From NCBI GenBank assembly GCA_020832665.1, contig JAFIEG010000001.1, positions 1 through 64,000 of the forward strand: a stretch of DNA of 64,000 bases, in the 5' to 3' direction. A program made the translations under genes and the position numbers. This DNA is from Pararhodobacter sp. (GTDB lineage: Bacteria > Pseudomonadota > Alphaproteobacteria > Rhodobacterales > Rhodobacteraceae). Positions 20,280 through 31,854 of this stretch are shown here, one piece after another (the stretch's first letter is position 1; each line of letters opens with the position of its first letter). A model generated the notes under the pieces. It had not been told where the DNA came from. It did not search any database and saw only the letters and a list, made by a program, of their open reading frames with translations.

Positions 20280-21458
20280 ATGGCATTCCCCGAGCGGTTC
20301 TCGAACCTGCCGGAATACGCATTCCCGCGCCTGCGCGCGCTGCTCGATGCCCACGAACCCGGGGGCACGCCGCTGGCGATGTCGATCGGCGAGCCGCGCC
20401 ACCCCATGCCCGGTTTTCTGGCCGAGGTGCTCAACGCGTCGCTCGCCGGCTTTGCGCGCTACCCCGCCAATGAGGGCAACGCCGCGCTTCTTGAAGCCTT
20501 CGCCGGCTGGCTGGGGCGGCGCTATGGCGTGGAATTGGCGCATGAGCGGTTGATCGCGCTCAACGGCACGCGCGAAGGGTTGTTCAACGCCGCGCTGGCG
20601 CTCAGCGCCGAGGAAAAACGCGGGAAAAAGCCCGTGGTGCTGATGCCCAATCCCTTCTATCAGGTCTATGCCGTGGCCGCGCTCGCCGCCGGGGCCGAGC
20701 CGCATTTCGTGCCCGCCATGCCCGAAAGCGGCCATCTGCCCGATTTCACAGCGCTGCCCGCCGCGCTGCTCGACCGGGTCACCATCGCCTATATCTGCTC
20801 GCCGGCCAATCCGCAGGGCGCGGTGGCCTCGCGCGCATATTGGGCGGCGCTGCTGGCGCTGGCCGAGAAGCATGATTTCCGCATCTTCGCCGATGAATGC
20901 TATGCCGAGATCTACCGCGACACCCCGCCGCCGGGCGTGCTGGAAGTGGCCAGCGATGCCGGCGCCGACCCCGAGCGCGTGCTGAGCTTTCATTCGCTTT
21001 CCAAGCGTTCGAACCTGCCGGGTTTGCGCTCGGGCTTCGCCGCCGGCGGTGTGGAAAGCATCCGCGCCATGCGCCGGCTGCGCGCCTATGCCGGTGCGCC
21101 GCTGCCCGAGCCCTTGCAGGCAGTGGCTGCCGCCGCCTGGAACGACGAGGCGCATGTGGTGGAAAACCGCGCGCTCTATGCAAGGAAATATGCGCTTGCC
21201 GACGAGATTCTGGGCGATCTGCTCGGCTACATGGCGCCGCAAGCCGGTTTCTTCCTGTGGCTGCCAGTGGATGACGGCGAGCAAGCGGCGCTGAAGCTGT
21301 GGCGCGAGACCGGCCTGCGCGTGCTGCCCGGCGCCTATCTGGCGCGCGACACCGAAATCGGCAATCCCGGCGCCGGCTTCATCCGTGTGGCGCTGGTCGC
21401 ACCCGAAGACGAGACACGCCGCGGGCTATCTGCCCTGCGCGCCTGTCTGTATTCCTGA
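20280..21458 (+). CDS. dapC: PLP-dependent aminotransferase, succinyldiaminopimelate transaminase-like
   Basis: Class I/II aminotransferase; YICSPANPQGAV; SLSKRSNLPGLRSGF Schiff-base Lys motif. Confidence 0.8.
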   Translation: MAFPERFSNLPEYAFPRLRALLDAHEPGGTPLAMSIGEPRHPMPGFLAEVLNASLAGFARYPANEGNAALLEAFAGWLGRRYGVELAHERLIALNGTREGLFNAALALSAEEKRGKKPVVLMPNPFYQVYAVAALAAGAEPHFVPAMPESGHLPDFTALPAALLDRVTIAYICSPANPQGAVASRAYWAALLALAEKHDFRIFADECYAEIYRDTPPPGVLEVASDAGADPERVLSFHSLSKRSNLPGLRSGFAAGGVESIRAMRRLRAYAGAPLPEPLQAVAAAAWNDEAHVVENRALYARKYALADEILGDLLGYMAPQAGFFLWLPVDDGEQAALKLWRETGLRVLPGAYLARDTEIGNPGAGFIRVALVAPEDETRRGLSALRACLYS

Positions 21459-21473
21459 ACGAGGTCCATCATC

Positions 21474-24400
21474 ATGGCGTCCTATCCCAGCCCCCAGCGT
21501 CAGCCGCTTCTGGACAGCCGCCTGCAGGCCCTGATCAGCCAGCGGGGCCGAGAGTTGCTGGGCCTGGCGCTTATTTTCCTCGGCGCGGCGATGTCGCTGA
21601 TCTTGTCAACCTATGCGCCCGATGACCCGTCCTGGATGGCGTCGTCTGATGGTCCGGTGCAGAACGCGCTGGGCCGGCCAGGGGCGACGATCGCCTCGCC
21701 GGTGATCATCATCACCGGGCGCGCGGGCTGGGGCATCGTGCTGGCGTTGTGCGTGTGGGGCTTCAGGCTGGTGATCCATCGCGGCGAGGGCAACATCCTT
21801 GGCCGCTCGGTGTTCGTGCCCATCGCAGTTGCGCTGAGCGCGGTGTGGCTTGCCTCGCTGGTGCCGGGGCCGGGCTGGGGGCTCGATTTCGGGCTTGGCG
21901 GCATGTTCGGCGATACCGTGCTGGGGGCGCTGCTCACTGCGCTGCCGCTGAGCAGCACCGCCGGGCTGAACATGCTGACACTGGCGCTGTTCGCCGCCAC
22001 GCTGGCGCTGTGGCTTTACGTGCTGGGCTGCAGCTTTCGCGAGCTGGCCGAGATTGCCCGGTTCCTGGGCGTGGGGCTGGTGCTGAGCTATGCCGGGTTT
22101 GTGGCGGCGCTGGCCGGTCTGCTGCGCGCGCTGGGCATGGCCGGGCAGCGCTGGCAGGGCTGGCGCGACGAGCGCCGCCAGATGGCGCAGGCATCGATGG
22201 CGGCGGCTGGCGCCGGCGGATGGCAGGCGAACCACCCCGCTCCACATCATCCCCCGCATCAGCCGGTGATGCCGCCCGTCACCGGCGCCGCCTCGCAGCC
22301 GCATGGCCAGCCCTGGCCGGGGCATGGCGCCCAAACCGGGCGCGCCGGCGCGCGCGTACTGCGCGCCGAACCGGCGCTGGGCAGCTTTTCCGGCGCTTCC
22401 GCCGCGATGGCTGGTTCGACGGCGGGCGGGGCGCATGCCGTGGATGGCGCCGCCTATGCCGGCGCGGGCTGGCACCATCCGCACCAGCCTTACCCGCCCG
22501 CCCCCACCCTTCATGCCGCCCCGCAGGCGCCGCACGCGCCGGCGGCGTGGCCCGGCACACCGGGCGGGCCCGTGGGAGAAATCCACGAGCCTCCTGCCCA
22601 GCGCCCCGGCCTGCTGGCGCGCGTCTCGGCGCTGGGTCGGCGGCTGGCCGAGCCCGCGCCCGAGGCCGAGCCGCTGGCAGACCTGCCCGAGACCGGTGAC
22701 GAAAGCGCCGACCGTATCCGCAACCGGATCACCGACGTGATTCGCGCCCGCCAGCGTCAGAAGCCGGTGCTGCGCGTGTCGCCGGCCATGCCGGGCGCGG
22801 CGGGCGGGCCTTTGGCGCATGGCGCCGCTGTGCCCATGCATGGCGTGCCCGCCGCTGGCGGTGGGCTTCCGCCGGGCCCGGCACCGCTGCGCCCCGAACC
22901 CGCGCTGCGCGCCCCGGCGCCGCAGCCTGGCGCGCCGGGGCCCTTCGGCGGCGCCCCCTATGGCGATCCTTATGCCGAACCGGCCGAGGATGCCGCCCGC
23001 CCGGGTGCCCGTTGGCGCAACCGGGCTGATGCCCCCGAGCCCGCCGATCACGACGATGACGGCATGGTATTCGATGACGACATCGCCCTGGCCGGCCAGC
23101 CCGAAGACCCCGTCCCCGGCAGCCATGTGCTGCACCGCCGCGTGGTGCAGCCGCCGCGCACGCGCAGCCCGCAGCCCTCGCGCCGCGCCCGCGCCGAGGC
23201 CCAGCCCGGCCTGCGCTTCGAGGAAGCGCCGCCGCCGGCCTATGAACCGCCGCCGCTGGCGCTGCTCACCGATCCGGGCAAGGTAGAGCGCTACACGCTT
23301 TCCGACGAGGCGCTGGAAGAAAACGCCCGCATGCTGGAATCGGTGCTCGATGATTACGGCGTGCGCGGCGAGATCGTGGCGGTGCGCCCGGGCCCGGTGG
23401 TCACGCTTTACGAACTGGAGCCCGCGCCGGGGCTCAAGGCCAGCCGCGTCATCGGCCTGGCCGACGATATCGCGCGCTCTATGTCGGCGCTCTCGGCGCG
23501 CGTGTCCACCATGCCGGGGCGCTCGGTCATCGGCATCGAGCTGCCCAATGCGCGCCGCGAAAAGGTGGTGCTGCGTGAAATCCTTGGCTGCCGTGATTTC
23601 GGTGACAGCCAGATGCGCCTGCCCATCGCACTGGGCAAGGATATCGGCGGCGAGCCGGTGGTGGCCAACCTGGCCAAGATGCCCCACCTGCTGATCGCAG
23701 GCACCACCGGCTCGGGCAAGTCGGTGGCGATCAACACCATGATCCTGTCGCTGCTTTACCGGCTGACGCCCGAGGAATGCCGCCTGATCATGATCGACCC
23801 CAAGATGCTCGAGCTTTCCGTCTATGACGGTATCCCGCATCTGCTCTCGCCCGTCGTCACCGACCCCAAGAAGGCCGTGGTGGCGTTGAAATGGGTGGTC
23901 GGCGAGATGGAAGAGCGCTACCGCAAGATGTCGAAGATGGGTGTGCGCAACATCGAGGGCTTCAACGGGCGCGTGCGCGAGGCGCTGGAACGCGGCGAGA
24001 TGTTCAAGCGCACCGTGCAGACCGGCTTTGACGACGAAACCGGCGATCCGGTCTTCGAGACCGAGGAATTCGCCCCCGAGGCGCTGCCCTATGTGGTTGT
24101 CATCGTTGATGAAATGGCCGATCTGATGATGGTGGCGGGCAAGGAGATCGAGGCCTGCATCCAGCGCCTGGCACAGATGGCGCGGGCGAGCGGAATCCAT
24201 CTGATCATGGCCACGCAGCGCCCTTCGGTGGATGTGATCACCGGCACGATCAAGGCCAACTTCCCCACCCGCATCAGCTTTCAGGTGACATCCAAGATCG
24301 ACAGCCGCACCATTCTGGGCGAGCAGGGCGCCGAGCAGCTTCTGGGCATGGGCGACATGCTGTACATGGCCGGCGGCGCGCGCATCACCCGCATTCACGG

Positions 24401-24746
24401 GCCCTTCGTTTCGGATGAAGAGGTCGAGGAGGTGGTGACGCATCTAAAAAGCTTCGGCCCGCCCGATTACCAGTCAGGCGTGCTGGAAGGCCCCGACAGC
24501 GAGCGCGAGGCCGATATCGACGCGGTGCTGGGGCTCGGCGATGGCTCGGGCGGCGAGGATGCGCTTTACGATCAGGCGGTGGCGATCGTGGCCAAGGACC
24601 GCAAATGCTCGACCAGCTATATCCAGCGCAAGCTGGGCATCGGCTACAACAAGGCCGCGCGGCTGGTCGAACAGATGGAGGACCAGGGCGTTGTCAGCCA
24701 GGCCAACCATGTGGGGAAGCGGGAGGTGTTGGTGCCGGAGGTTTGA
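21474..24746 (+). CDS. ftsK: DNA translocase FtsK
   Basis: TM N-terminus, long Pro/Ala linker, motor [54 protein letters not shown], gamma domain [22 protein letters not shown]. Confidence 0.96.
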   Translation: MASYPSPQRQPLLDSRLQALISQRGRELLGLALIFLGAAMSLILSTYAPDDPSWMASSDGPVQNALGRPGATIASPVIIITGRAGWGIVLALCVWGFRLVIHRGEGNILGRSVFVPIAVALSAVWLASLVPGPGWGLDFGLGGMFGDTVLGALLTALPLSSTAGLNMLTLALFAATLALWLYVLGCSFRELAEIARFLGVGLVLSYAGFVAALAGLLRALGMAGQRWQGWRDERRQMAQASMAAAGAGGWQANHPAPHHPPHQPVMPPVTGAASQPHGQPWPGHGAQTGRAGARVLRAEPALGSFSGASAAMAGSTAGGAHAVDGAAYAGAGWHHPHQPYPPAPTLHAAPQAPHAPAAWPGTPGGPVGEIHEPPAQRPGLLARVSALGRRLAEPAPEAEPLADLPETGDESADRIRNRITDVIRARQRQKPVLRVSPAMPGAAGGPLAHGAAVPMHGVPAAGGGLPPGPAPLRPEPALRAPAPQPGAPGPFGGAPYGDPYAEPAEDAARPGARWRNRADAPEPADHDDDGMVFDDDIALAGQPEDPVPGSHVLHRRVVQPPRTRSPQPSRRARAEAQPGLRFEEAPPPAYEPPPLALLTDPGKVERYTLSDEALEENARMLESVLDDYGVRGEIVAVRPGPVVTLYELEPAPGLKASRVIGLADDIARSMSALSARVSTMPGRSVIGIELPNARREKVVLREILGCRDFGDSQMRLPIALGKDIGGEPVVANLAKMPHLLIAGTTGSGKSVAINTMILSLLYRLTPEECRLIMIDPKMLELSVYDGIPHLLSPVVTDPKKAVVALKWVVGEMEERYRKMSKMGVRNIEGFNGRVREALERGEMFKRTVQTGFDDETGDPVFETEEFAPEALPYVVVIVDEMADLMMVAGKEIEACIQRLAQMARASGIHLIMATQRPSVDVITGTIKANFPTRISFQVTSKIDSRTILGEQGAEQLLGMGDMLYMAGGARITRIHGPFVSDEEVEEVVTHLKSFGPPDYQSGVLEGPDSEREADIDAVLGLGDGSGGEDALYDQAVAIVAKDRKCSTSYIQRKLGIGYNKAARLVEQMEDQGVVSQANHVGKREVLVPEV

Positions 24747-24884
24747 GGGCGGGGATGGCAGCTTTGCGGGACGGAACGGACATTGACGGTCGCTTACTTT
24801 CAGCCAAGTTAATCAGCTAGCTTTAGGCTTTCAGGCGACTATCTTGTCAAACTGTGAATTGATGAGCTTATTTATTAAGAAAAA

Positions 24885-25694
24885 GTGGGAAGTGCAGTGT
24901 CTCATGGGGTTTTTGAATCGTCAGAGGTTCCAGATGATCTTTTCGAGTGCGCAATTTATTTGAGAAACAATATTATAGGCCTCACAACCGAAGGCGGCTC
25001 GGAAGCTGGTTACAAAGCAGCTCGCATTCGGTTAATGAACGATCCTGCAAGCAAACGACTACTCCCCGAGTTTGTTCGACATTCAAACGACGCTGCGTCG
25101 GTTCGAGCCGCACTTTGGACTGTGGCAAGTGGCTCGGGATCTTGGGCCATACGTAGAGGACATGTCAGTGACGCTTTCAAACCGATACTGGCTTTTCTGG
25201 AGACTGGTGGAGGAGCTGCTGACAATGCGATCACTGATGGTCTTACCGACTATGATGCCCCCGCAATACAGGCATTTTGGGCCAAGGCACTTGAAAGGCG
25301 TTCGACAGACCCAGACGGAGCGGTGACAGCTGCAAGCACTCTTCTTGAAGAGGTTTGCAAGCACATCATTGAGGACAGCGGTAACGACTGGGAAAAGAAC
25401 TGGAATATACCAAAGCTATACGCTGAGGCTTCTAAGAATTTAAACCTCGCACCATCCCAACATCAGGAGAATTTATTCAAGACGATCTTAGGGAATTGCC
25501 AAAGTATAGTTCAAAGTATCGGATCACTTAGAAATAAAGGTGGCGATGCTCATGCAGGTGGACGTTCGCGTGTACCATTCAAGCCACGTCATGCTGCTTT
25601 GACGGTAAATCTTGCCGGCTCGATGGCACTTTTCCTGATAGAGACTTGGCAATCGAGAGCCGACAGCGATAAGAATTCCGATGGAAGAAAGTAG
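24885..25694 (+). CDS. Abortive-infection (Abi_C-type) family protein
   Basis: C-terminal AASTLLEEVCKHIIEDSG...QSIVQSIGSLRNKGGDAHAGGR pattern; AT-richer than neighbours; GTG start. Confidence 0.7.
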   Translation: MGSAVSHGVFESSEVPDDLFECAIYLRNNIIGLTTEGGSEAGYKAARIRLMNDPASKRLLPEFVRHSNDAASVRAALWTVASGSGSWAIRRGHVSDAFKPILAFLETGGGAADNAITDGLTDYDAPAIQAFWAKALERRSTDPDGAVTAASTLLEEVCKHIIEDSGNDWEKNWNIPKLYAEASKNLNLAPSQHQENLFKTILGNCQSIVQSIGSLRNKGGDAHAGGRSRVPFKPRHAALTVNLAGSMALFLIETWQSRADSDKNSDGRK

Positions 25695-25796
25695 TTGAGA
25701 AAAAATCCACATTCCGCTGTCTATGACCGCTCAGTGCTCGTTCTGCCCGGTTAACAGCCGCGCCAGCAGCCCGCGCAGCGGCCACCCGTCGGCCTG

Positions 25797-27092
25797 TTAA
25801 CCAGTCGCGACCAGCCGCTCGCCCTCGACCCCGGCAATCACCGCCTCGACCACCGCGCCCACCGGCTGATCGGTGCCAAAGACCACCTCGGCGAATTGCT
25901 CGGTCCGCCCCATGCGCGCGCTTTCCATCAGCACGCGGTGGCGCCGCCCGACCTGCTCCGCCAGATGAGCCGCCGCCGCCGCATGCCCCGCCGCGCGCAG
26001 CCGGGCGGCGCGCTCGCGGATCACCGGCCCCGGCAGTTGCGGCATACGCGAAGCCGGGGTGCCCTTGCGCGCGCTGAAGGGGAAGACATGCAGCCAGGTC
26101 AGCCCGCAATCGGACACCAGCTTCAGCGAGTTTTCGAACATCGCCTCGCTCTCGGTGGGAAAGCCCGCGATGATATCGGCGCCGAACACCATGTCGGGGC
26201 GCAGCCGCCGCGCCTCGGCGCAAAACCGTATCGCATCGTCGCGCAGATGGCGGCGTTTCATGCGCTTGAGGATCATGTCGTCGCCCGCCTGCAGCGACAG
26301 GTGCAGATGCGGCATCAGGCGCGGTTCGGTGGCGATGGCCTCCATCAACGCCGGGTCCACCTCGATCGAATCGATGGAACTGATGCGCAGCCGAGGCAAC
26401 TCCGGCACCAGCCGCAGGATGCGCCGCACCAGATCGCCCAGACGCGGCGCGCCCGGCAGATCGGCGCCCCATGAGGTCAGATCAACCCCGGTGAGCACCA
26501 CCTCGTTATAGCCTTGGCCCGCCAGCCGCCTGATCTGTTCCACCACCACGCCCGCGGGCACCGAGCGCGAATTGCCCCGCCCATAGGGGATGATGCAGAA
26601 GGTGCAGCGATGATCGCAGCCGTTTTGCACCTGCACATAGGCGCGCGCGCGGGTGCCGAAACCGTCGATCAGATGCGCCGCCGTCTCGCGCACCGACATG
26701 ATGTCATCGACCTGCACGCGCTCGCCCTCGCCGATCAGATCGGGGGTCAGCCCGGCCCAGGTGGCGGGTTGCATCTTCTCGTGATTGCCGATCACGCGCG
26801 CCACTTCGGGCATGGCGGCGAAGGTCTCGGCCTCGGTCTGCGCGGCGCAGCCGGTGACGACGATCGCCGCGCCCGGGTGCTCGCGGTGCAACCGGCGGAT
26901 CTCCTGGCGCGCCTTGCGCACGGCTTCGGCGGTGACAGCGCAGGTGTTCACCACCACCAGCCGCCCGGCACCGGCCTCGGCCGCCAGCGCCTTCATCGCC
27001 TCGCTCTCATAGGCGTTGAGCCGGCAGCCCAGCGTGGCGAAGACGGGCGGCTCGGCGGGTGGTTTGGGGGGCGGATTGACCGGTGCGTTCAT
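25797..27092 (-). CDS. mtaB: tRNA t6A37 methylthiotransferase-like radical SAM protein
   Basis: [37 protein letters not shown] radical SAM CxxxCxxC; TRAM-like C-terminus. Confidence 0.9.
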   Translation of the reverse strand: MNAPVNPPPKPPAEPPVFATLGCRLNAYESEAMKALAAEAGAGRLVVVNTCAVTAEAVRKARQEIRRLHREHPGAAIVVTGCAAQTEAETFAAMPEVARVIGNHEKMQPATWAGLTPDLIGEGERVQVDDIMSVRETAAHLIDGFGTRARAYVQVQNGCDHRCTFCIIPYGRGNSRSVPAGVVVEQIRRLAGQGYNEVVLTGVDLTSWGADLPGAPRLGDLVRRILRLVPELPRLRISSIDSIEVDPALMEAIATEPRLMPHLHLSLQAGDDMILKRMKRRHLRDDAIRFCAEARRLRPDMVFGADIIAGFPTESEAMFENSLKLVSDCGLTWLHVFPFSARKGTPASRMPQLPGPVIRERAARLRAAGHAAAAAHLAEQVGRRHRVLMESARMGRTEQFAEVVFGTDQPVGAVVEAVIAGVEGERLVATG

Positions 27093-27931
27093 GCCACCCC
27101 CGCCAGAAAGGCCGGGCTGAGCACGCCCTGAAAGACATCGGCCACCGGCCCGCTGAGCCAGACACCATCCTCGCGCCACTCCACCGCCAGCTCGCCGCCA
27201 TCGACCACCAGCGCCACCTGCCGCCCCACCAGCCCCCGCCGATGCGCCGCCACGGCCACCGCGCAGGCGCCCGAGCCGCAGGCCAGCGTGATGCCGGTGC
27301 CGCGCTCCCACACCCGCATGCGCAGCCGGTCGGGGCCAAGCACGCTGACGAATTCGACATTCGTGGCCTGCGGAAAAAGCGGGTGATGCTCCATCTCGGG
27401 GCCGCGCGCTTCCAGCGCCACAAAATCGGCATCGTCGACGAAGAAGACGCAATGCGGGTTGCCCATGCCCACCGCCGCCGGGCTGCCCGCAATGGGCAGG
27501 GCATCGGTATCGGCGGGCTCGGCCAGCGGCACGCCGTGCCAGTCCAGCAGCGGCGGCCCCATATTCACCCAGATCGGCCCGCCGGCGCGCCTTTCGGCCA
27601 GCAGCAGCCCGCGCTCGGTGCGGATGCTCAGCCGCTCACGCCTTTGCTCGCGCATCACCAGATCGGCCACGCAGCGGGTGGCGTTGCCGCAGGCGCCGGC
27701 GCGGCTGCCATCGGCGTTCCAGAAATCAAGCGTCAGATCGGCCCCCTCGCCGCCATCGTGCAATTCGGCAAGCTGGTCATAGCCCACGCCGCGATGCCTC
27801 TCGCCGATGGCGCGTGCCAGCGCCGCAGTCATCATCGCCCCGCGCCCGCGCGAGTCTATGATGACGAAATCATTGCCCGCCCCGTGCATCTTGCGAAAGG
27901 GCAGGCCGGAAGGGGCCGCGCGCGTGTTCAT
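27089..27931 (-). CDS. dapF: Diaminopimelate epimerase
   Basis: [44 protein letters not shown]. Confidence 0.96.
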   Translation of the reverse strand: MNTRAAPSGLPFRKMHGAGNDFVIIDSRGRGAMMTAALARAIGERHRGVGYDQLAELHDGGEGADLTLDFWNADGSRAGACGNATRCVADLVMREQRRERLSIRTERGLLLAERRAGGPIWVNMGPPLLDWHGVPLAEPADTDALPIAGSPAAVGMGNPHCVFFVDDADFVALEARGPEMEHHPLFPQATNVEFVSVLGPDRLRMRVWERGTGITLACGSGACAVAVAAHRRGLVGRQVALVVDGGELAVEWREDGVWLSGPVADVFQGVLSPAFLAGVA

Positions 27932-28062
27932 GCGCGGGCATATATACCGCTTGCGGCGGTCTTGCCAGTGCGGCGATTGGCGGTGTCTTGTTGTTGTATT
28001 CGATCAGGGCAATCAAACGTAGATCGCCTGATCGGCTCGGATAACCTGGCTTGTATGCCCGG

Positions 28063-28126
28063 CCGTGCCGCGGGCACGGGCAGCGCCTGACCGCCCCCGT
28101 CACGCCGAAGGCGTGCCTGCGGCACG
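28063..28126. repeat. Cluster of short GC-rich palindromes
   Basis: CCGTGCC-GCG-GGCACGG (28063-28079), CACGCC-GAA-GGCGTG (28101-28115), CGTGCC-TGC-GGCACG (28112-28126). Confidence 0.6.
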
Positions 28127-28207
28127 ACGCGGGCGCTTCGCTTCCGCCTGCGGCCGGGCACTGCCCGCGCCTCCGGCCAGTGGCGTTTCCGAAAAGCCTG
28201 ATCCCCA

Positions 28208-29083
28208 CTACCGCGTCGGCACCGGTTCGTCGCCGCGATAGTCGTAGAAGCCGCGCCCGGTCTTGCGGCCCAGCCAGCCGGCCTCGACATATTTGGTCAA
28301 GAGCGGGCAGGGGCGGTATTTAGTGTCGGCCAGCCCGTCATGCAGCACGTTCATGATTGCCAGGCAGGTATCGAGCCCGATGAAATCGGCCAGTTCCAGC
28401 GGCCCCATCGGGTGGTTGGCGCCCAGCTTCATCGACTCGTCGATCGAGCGCACATTGCCCACGCCCTCATAAAGCGTATAGACCGCCTCGTTGATCATCG
28501 GCATCAAGATGCGGTTGACGATGAAGGCGGGGAAATCCTCGGAGCTGGCGGCGGTCTTGCCCAGCTTTTCCACCACGCCCAGCAGGGTCTTGTAGGTGGC
28601 CTCGTCGGTGGCGATGCCGCGGATGAGTTCCACCAGCTGCATCACCGGCACCGGGTTCATGAAGTGGAACCCCATGAATCGCTCGGGCCGGTCGGTGCGG
28701 CTGGCCAGCCGGGTGATGGAGATCGACGAGGTGTTCGAGGTCAGGATCGTGTGTGGTTGCAGATGCGGCAGCAGATCCTCGAAGATGGCCTGCTTGACCG
28801 TCTCGCGCTCGGTGGCCGATTCGACGATCAGATCGGCCTTGCCCAGATCGGCCAGCCTTGTGGTGGTGGAGATGCGCGCCATCGCGGCATCCTTTACCTC
28901 GGCGGTGATCTTGCCGCGCGATACCTGGCGCTCAAGGTTGCGGTCGATCAGCGCCACGGCGCGTTCCAGCGCCTCGGCCGAGATGTCGTTTAGCAGCACC
29001 TCATAGCCCGCAACGGCAAAGACATGGGCAATCCCGTTGCCCATCTGGCCCGCGCCCACCACGCCGACAGTCCTGATTTCCAT
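28208..29083 (-). CDS. 3-hydroxybutyryl-CoA dehydrogenase
   Basis: VGVVGAGQMGNGIAHVFAVAGYEVLLNDI; SNTSSISITRLA; GFHFMNPVPVMQLVELIRG; ~291 aa. Confidence 0.93.
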   Translation of the reverse strand: MEIRTVGVVGAGQMGNGIAHVFAVAGYEVLLNDISAEALERAVALIDRNLERQVSRGKITAEVKDAAMARISTTTRLADLGKADLIVESATERETVKQAIFEDLLPHLQPHTILTSNTSSISITRLASRTDRPERFMGFHFMNPVPVMQLVELIRGIATDEATYKTLLGVVEKLGKTAASSEDFPAFIVNRILMPMINEAVYTLYEGVGNVRSIDESMKLGANHPMGPLELADFIGLDTCLAIMNVLHDGLADTKYRPCPLLTKYVEAGWLGRKTGRGFYDYRGDEPVPTR

Positions 29084-29183
29084 ATGCGTTCCCTCGCTGC
29101 TGCCGGCCAAGCTTATGCCCCGTCGCGGGGCAGGTTCAAGGCCCCAGGCTGCGGGGCGGGAGCGGGTGAGGCGCATCGGCCAT

Positions 29184-29939
29184 TCATCGCCCTGCGCCCT
29201 CGCCTTCGCGGAAACGGCGCTTCCAGTCCCGGCTGAGCGCATCGGCCATGCGCGCAACACCGGGCTCGAGCGCCTTGGGCGCCGGCGGGGATACGCAAAG
29301 CGCGCGGCAGATTCGCGCGACGGTCTGTCCTGGCGCAGTAGCGAGGGTCTCGTAGCGAATGCGCAGGCATGCGATGCCCTGCGCCTTGATCCATGCCTGC
29401 CAGGCGGCGTCCTGTTGTTCAAGCTCGGCCATGGCCCTTGCAATACGCTCGCGGTCGTAGCGGGGGGCTTGCGGTGGGGCCAGGCGCTCGACCTCGCTGC
29501 CATCGGGGCCGATGTGCCACAGCCCCGTCTGCCGCGCGCGCACCAGCGACACCGCCTGCGCCAGCTTGTCGGCGCGGCTCAGATGGATGCACAACGTCTT
29601 GCCGAAGGCGGCGCGCAGCCGCTGCCCGTCGGTTTCGAGGCCGGGATGAACCTGCTCGATCATCGCCATCAGCCGGACGAGATTGCGATGCATCAGCCTT
29701 GCGCCGAAGATGCCGGTTTGCGCCGTACCGGCGCGGCGTGCCGCCGCCAGATGCGCCGCCGCATGGCCGGGCTCGCCGGCGCTGGCCGGCGGCGGCAGGC
29801 CCCATTCGCGCGCCCAGCGGGGATCGACATCATCCATGAAGAAGGAATCGGGCGCCCCGGCGACCCCGGTGGCGGTCAGCAGCTCGCAAAGCAGGGTGCT
29901 GCCGCTGCGCGGGGTGGTGCAGATGATGTAGCTGTCCAT
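29184..29939 (-). CDS. Stf0-type sulfotransferase
   Basis: MDSYIICTTPRSGSTLLCELLTATGVAGAP PAPS-binding loop; RADKLAQAVSLVRARQTGLWH. Confidence 0.8.
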   Translation of the reverse strand: MDSYIICTTPRSGSTLLCELLTATGVAGAPDSFFMDDVDPRWAREWGLPPPASAGEPGHAAAHLAAARRAGTAQTGIFGARLMHRNLVRLMAMIEQVHPGLETDGQRLRAAFGKTLCIHLSRADKLAQAVSLVRARQTGLWHIGPDGSEVERLAPPQAPRYDRERIARAMAELEQQDAAWQAWIKAQGIACLRIRYETLATAPGQTVARICRALCVSPPAPKALEPGVARMADALSRDWKRRFREGEGAGR

Positions 29940-30021
29940 GACTGGCGCCCTTGCCTGCGGCTGCGACCCGGCTGCGAAGATTGCCGCCGGCGGGGGCACC
30001 GTGCAAGGGCGGGATGTGCAG

Positions 30022-30088
30022 GAACGGCCATTCGAACGGCCGTTCAACGCGATTTCGAAATCGCGTTAAAGCGCCCTCGAAGGCGCTT
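30022..30088. repeat. Tandem array of three TCGA-centred palindromes
   Basis: 30022-30045 GAACGGCCATTCGAACGGCCGTTC; 30046-30067 AACGCGATTTCGAAATCGCGTT (perfect); 30069-30088 AAGCGCCCTCGAAGGCGCTT. Confidence 0.9.
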
Positions 30089-30166
30089 CCTGGCCGATGG
30101 CACCGGAGCCGTGGCGAGAAAAAGGGCGGGCTCGCGCCCGCCCGTCAGTTTGGTGTCGATAGTCGT

Positions 30167-31093
30167 TCAGAGTTTCTCGGTCAGCTCGGGCACGGCCTGG
30201 AACAAATCAGCCACCAGCCCGTAATCGGCGACCTGGAAGATCGGCGCCTCTTCATCCTTGTTGATGGCGACGATGACCTTGCTGTCCTTCATCCCCGCCA
30301 GGTGCTGGATCGCCCCCGAAATGCCGATGGCGACATACAGTTCGGGTGCCACCACCTTGCCGGTCTGGCCCACCTGCCAGTCATTGGGCGCATAGCCCGA
30401 ATCGACCGCCGCGCGCGAGGCGCCGACGGCGGCGCCCAGCTTGTCGGCCAGCTTCTCGATGAGCGCGAAGTCTTCCTTCGAGCCCAGCGCCCGGCCACCC
30501 GACACCACACGCTTGGCCGAGGTCAGTTCGGGCCGGTCGGAGGCCGCGACCTTGTCCTCGACCCATTCGCTGAGCCCCGGATTGTCGGCCGCCGAGACGT
30601 TTTCCACCGGCGCGTTGCCGCCCATGCCGGCGGCGTCGAAGGTCGAGGTGCGGATGCTCACCACCTTCACCTTGTCGGCCGATTTCACCGTCTGGATGGC
30701 GTTGCCGGCATAGATGGGCCGCTCGAAAGTGTCGGCATCGACCACGCCCGAGACATCGGTGATCACCATCACATCCAGCAGTGCCGCGACGCGCGGCAGG
30801 ATGTTCTTGGCATCCGTCGTGGCCGGCGCCAGGATGTGGCTGTAATCTCCGGCCAGCTTGACGATCAGCGCGGCGGTGGGTTCGGCCAGGCGGTGGCCCA
30901 GGCTGGCATCCTCGGCGCACAGCACCTTGGCCACGCCATCGATCTTTGCCGCTTCGGCGGCGGCATCGGCAGCGCGCGCCCCGGCGCAAAGCAAGGTCAC
31001 CTCGCCCAGCTTCTTCGCCGCGGTTACCGACTTGGCGGTGGCATCGAGGCCCAGTTGGCCGTCACTCACTTCGGCAAGCAGAAGAACGCCCAT
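30167..31093 (-). CDS. etfA: Electron transfer flavoprotein subunit alpha
   Basis: [91 protein letters not shown]. Confidence 0.97.
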   Translation of the reverse strand: MGVLLLAEVSDGQLGLDATAKSVTAAKKLGEVTLLCAGARAADAAAEAAKIDGVAKVLCAEDASLGHRLAEPTAALIVKLAGDYSHILAPATTDAKNILPRVAALLDVMVITDVSGVVDADTFERPIYAGNAIQTVKSADKVKVVSIRTSTFDAAGMGGNAPVENVSAADNPGLSEWVEDKVAASDRPELTSAKRVVSGGRALGSKEDFALIEKLADKLGAAVGASRAAVDSGYAPNDWQVGQTGKVVAPELYVAIGISGAIQHLAGMKDSKVIVAINKDEEAPIFQVADYGLVADLFQAVPELTEKL

Positions 31094-31854
31094 CAGATCA
31101 CCCCCGCTTCGTCTTTCAGTTTCGCCACCAACTCATCGACCGAGCCCACCTTGATACCGGCCTTGCGGGCCTCGGGCTCGGCGGTCTTGATGACCGTCAG
31201 CCGCGGGCTGACATCGACGCCGTAATCTTCGGGCGTCTTTTCATCGAGCGGCTTCTTCTTGGCCTTCATGATGTTGGGCAGCGAGGCATAGCGCGGCTCG
31301 TTGAGGCGCAGATCGACGCTCACAATGGCCGGCATCGTCACCTTGATCGTCTGCAGCCCGCCATCGACCTCGCGCGTGACCAGCGCGTGATCGCCCTCGA
31401 TATTGACCTCGGACGCGAAAGTGGCCTGGCTCCAGCCCAGCAGCGCCGACAGCATCTGCCCGGTGGCGTTCATGTCGTTGTCGATGGCCTGCTTGCCGCA
31501 CAGCACCAGACCCGGCTTTTCCTCATCGACCACGGCCTTGAGCAGCTTGGCCACCGCCAGCGGCTCGATATCGTTGTGCACGTCATCGGCGGCCACGATC
31601 AGGATGGCGCGATCGGCGCCCATGGCGAGCGCGGTGCGCAGCGTCTCCTGCGCCTGCTTCACGCCGATCGACACCGCCACCACTTCCTCGGCGGCACCCT
31701 TTTCACGCAGACGGATCGCCTCTTCGACCGCAATCTCGTCAAAAGGGTTCATCGACATCTTCACATTCGCCAGATCGACCCCGCTGCCATCGGCCTTGAC
31801 GCGAACCTTGACATTGTAGTCGATCACCCGCTTGACCGGCACCAATACCTTCAT
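31093..31854 (-). CDS. etfB: Electron transfer flavoprotein subunit beta
   Basis: [53 protein letters not shown]. Confidence 0.97.
   Translation of the reverse strand: MKVLVPVKRVIDYNVKVRVKADGSGVDLANVKMSMNPFDEIAVEEAIRLREKGAAEEVVAVSIGVKQAQETLRTALAMGADRAILIVAADDVHNDIEPLAVAKLLKAVVDEEKPGLVLCGKQAIDNDMNATGQMLSALLGWSQATFASEVNIEGDHALVTREVDGGLQTIKVTMPAIVSVDLRLNEPRYASLPNIMKAKKKPLDEKTPEDYGVDVSPRLTVIKTAEPEARKAGIKVGSVDELVAKLKDEAGVI

Noticed and set aside
21606-24443. 945-aa minus-strand ORF
   Set aside because: Antisense to ftsK; long shadow ORF expected in GC-rich DNA; composition rich in H/R/Q with no domain motifs
29037-30224. 395-aa plus-strand ORF
   Set aside because: Antisense to the sulfotransferase and spanning the palindrome array; no motifs
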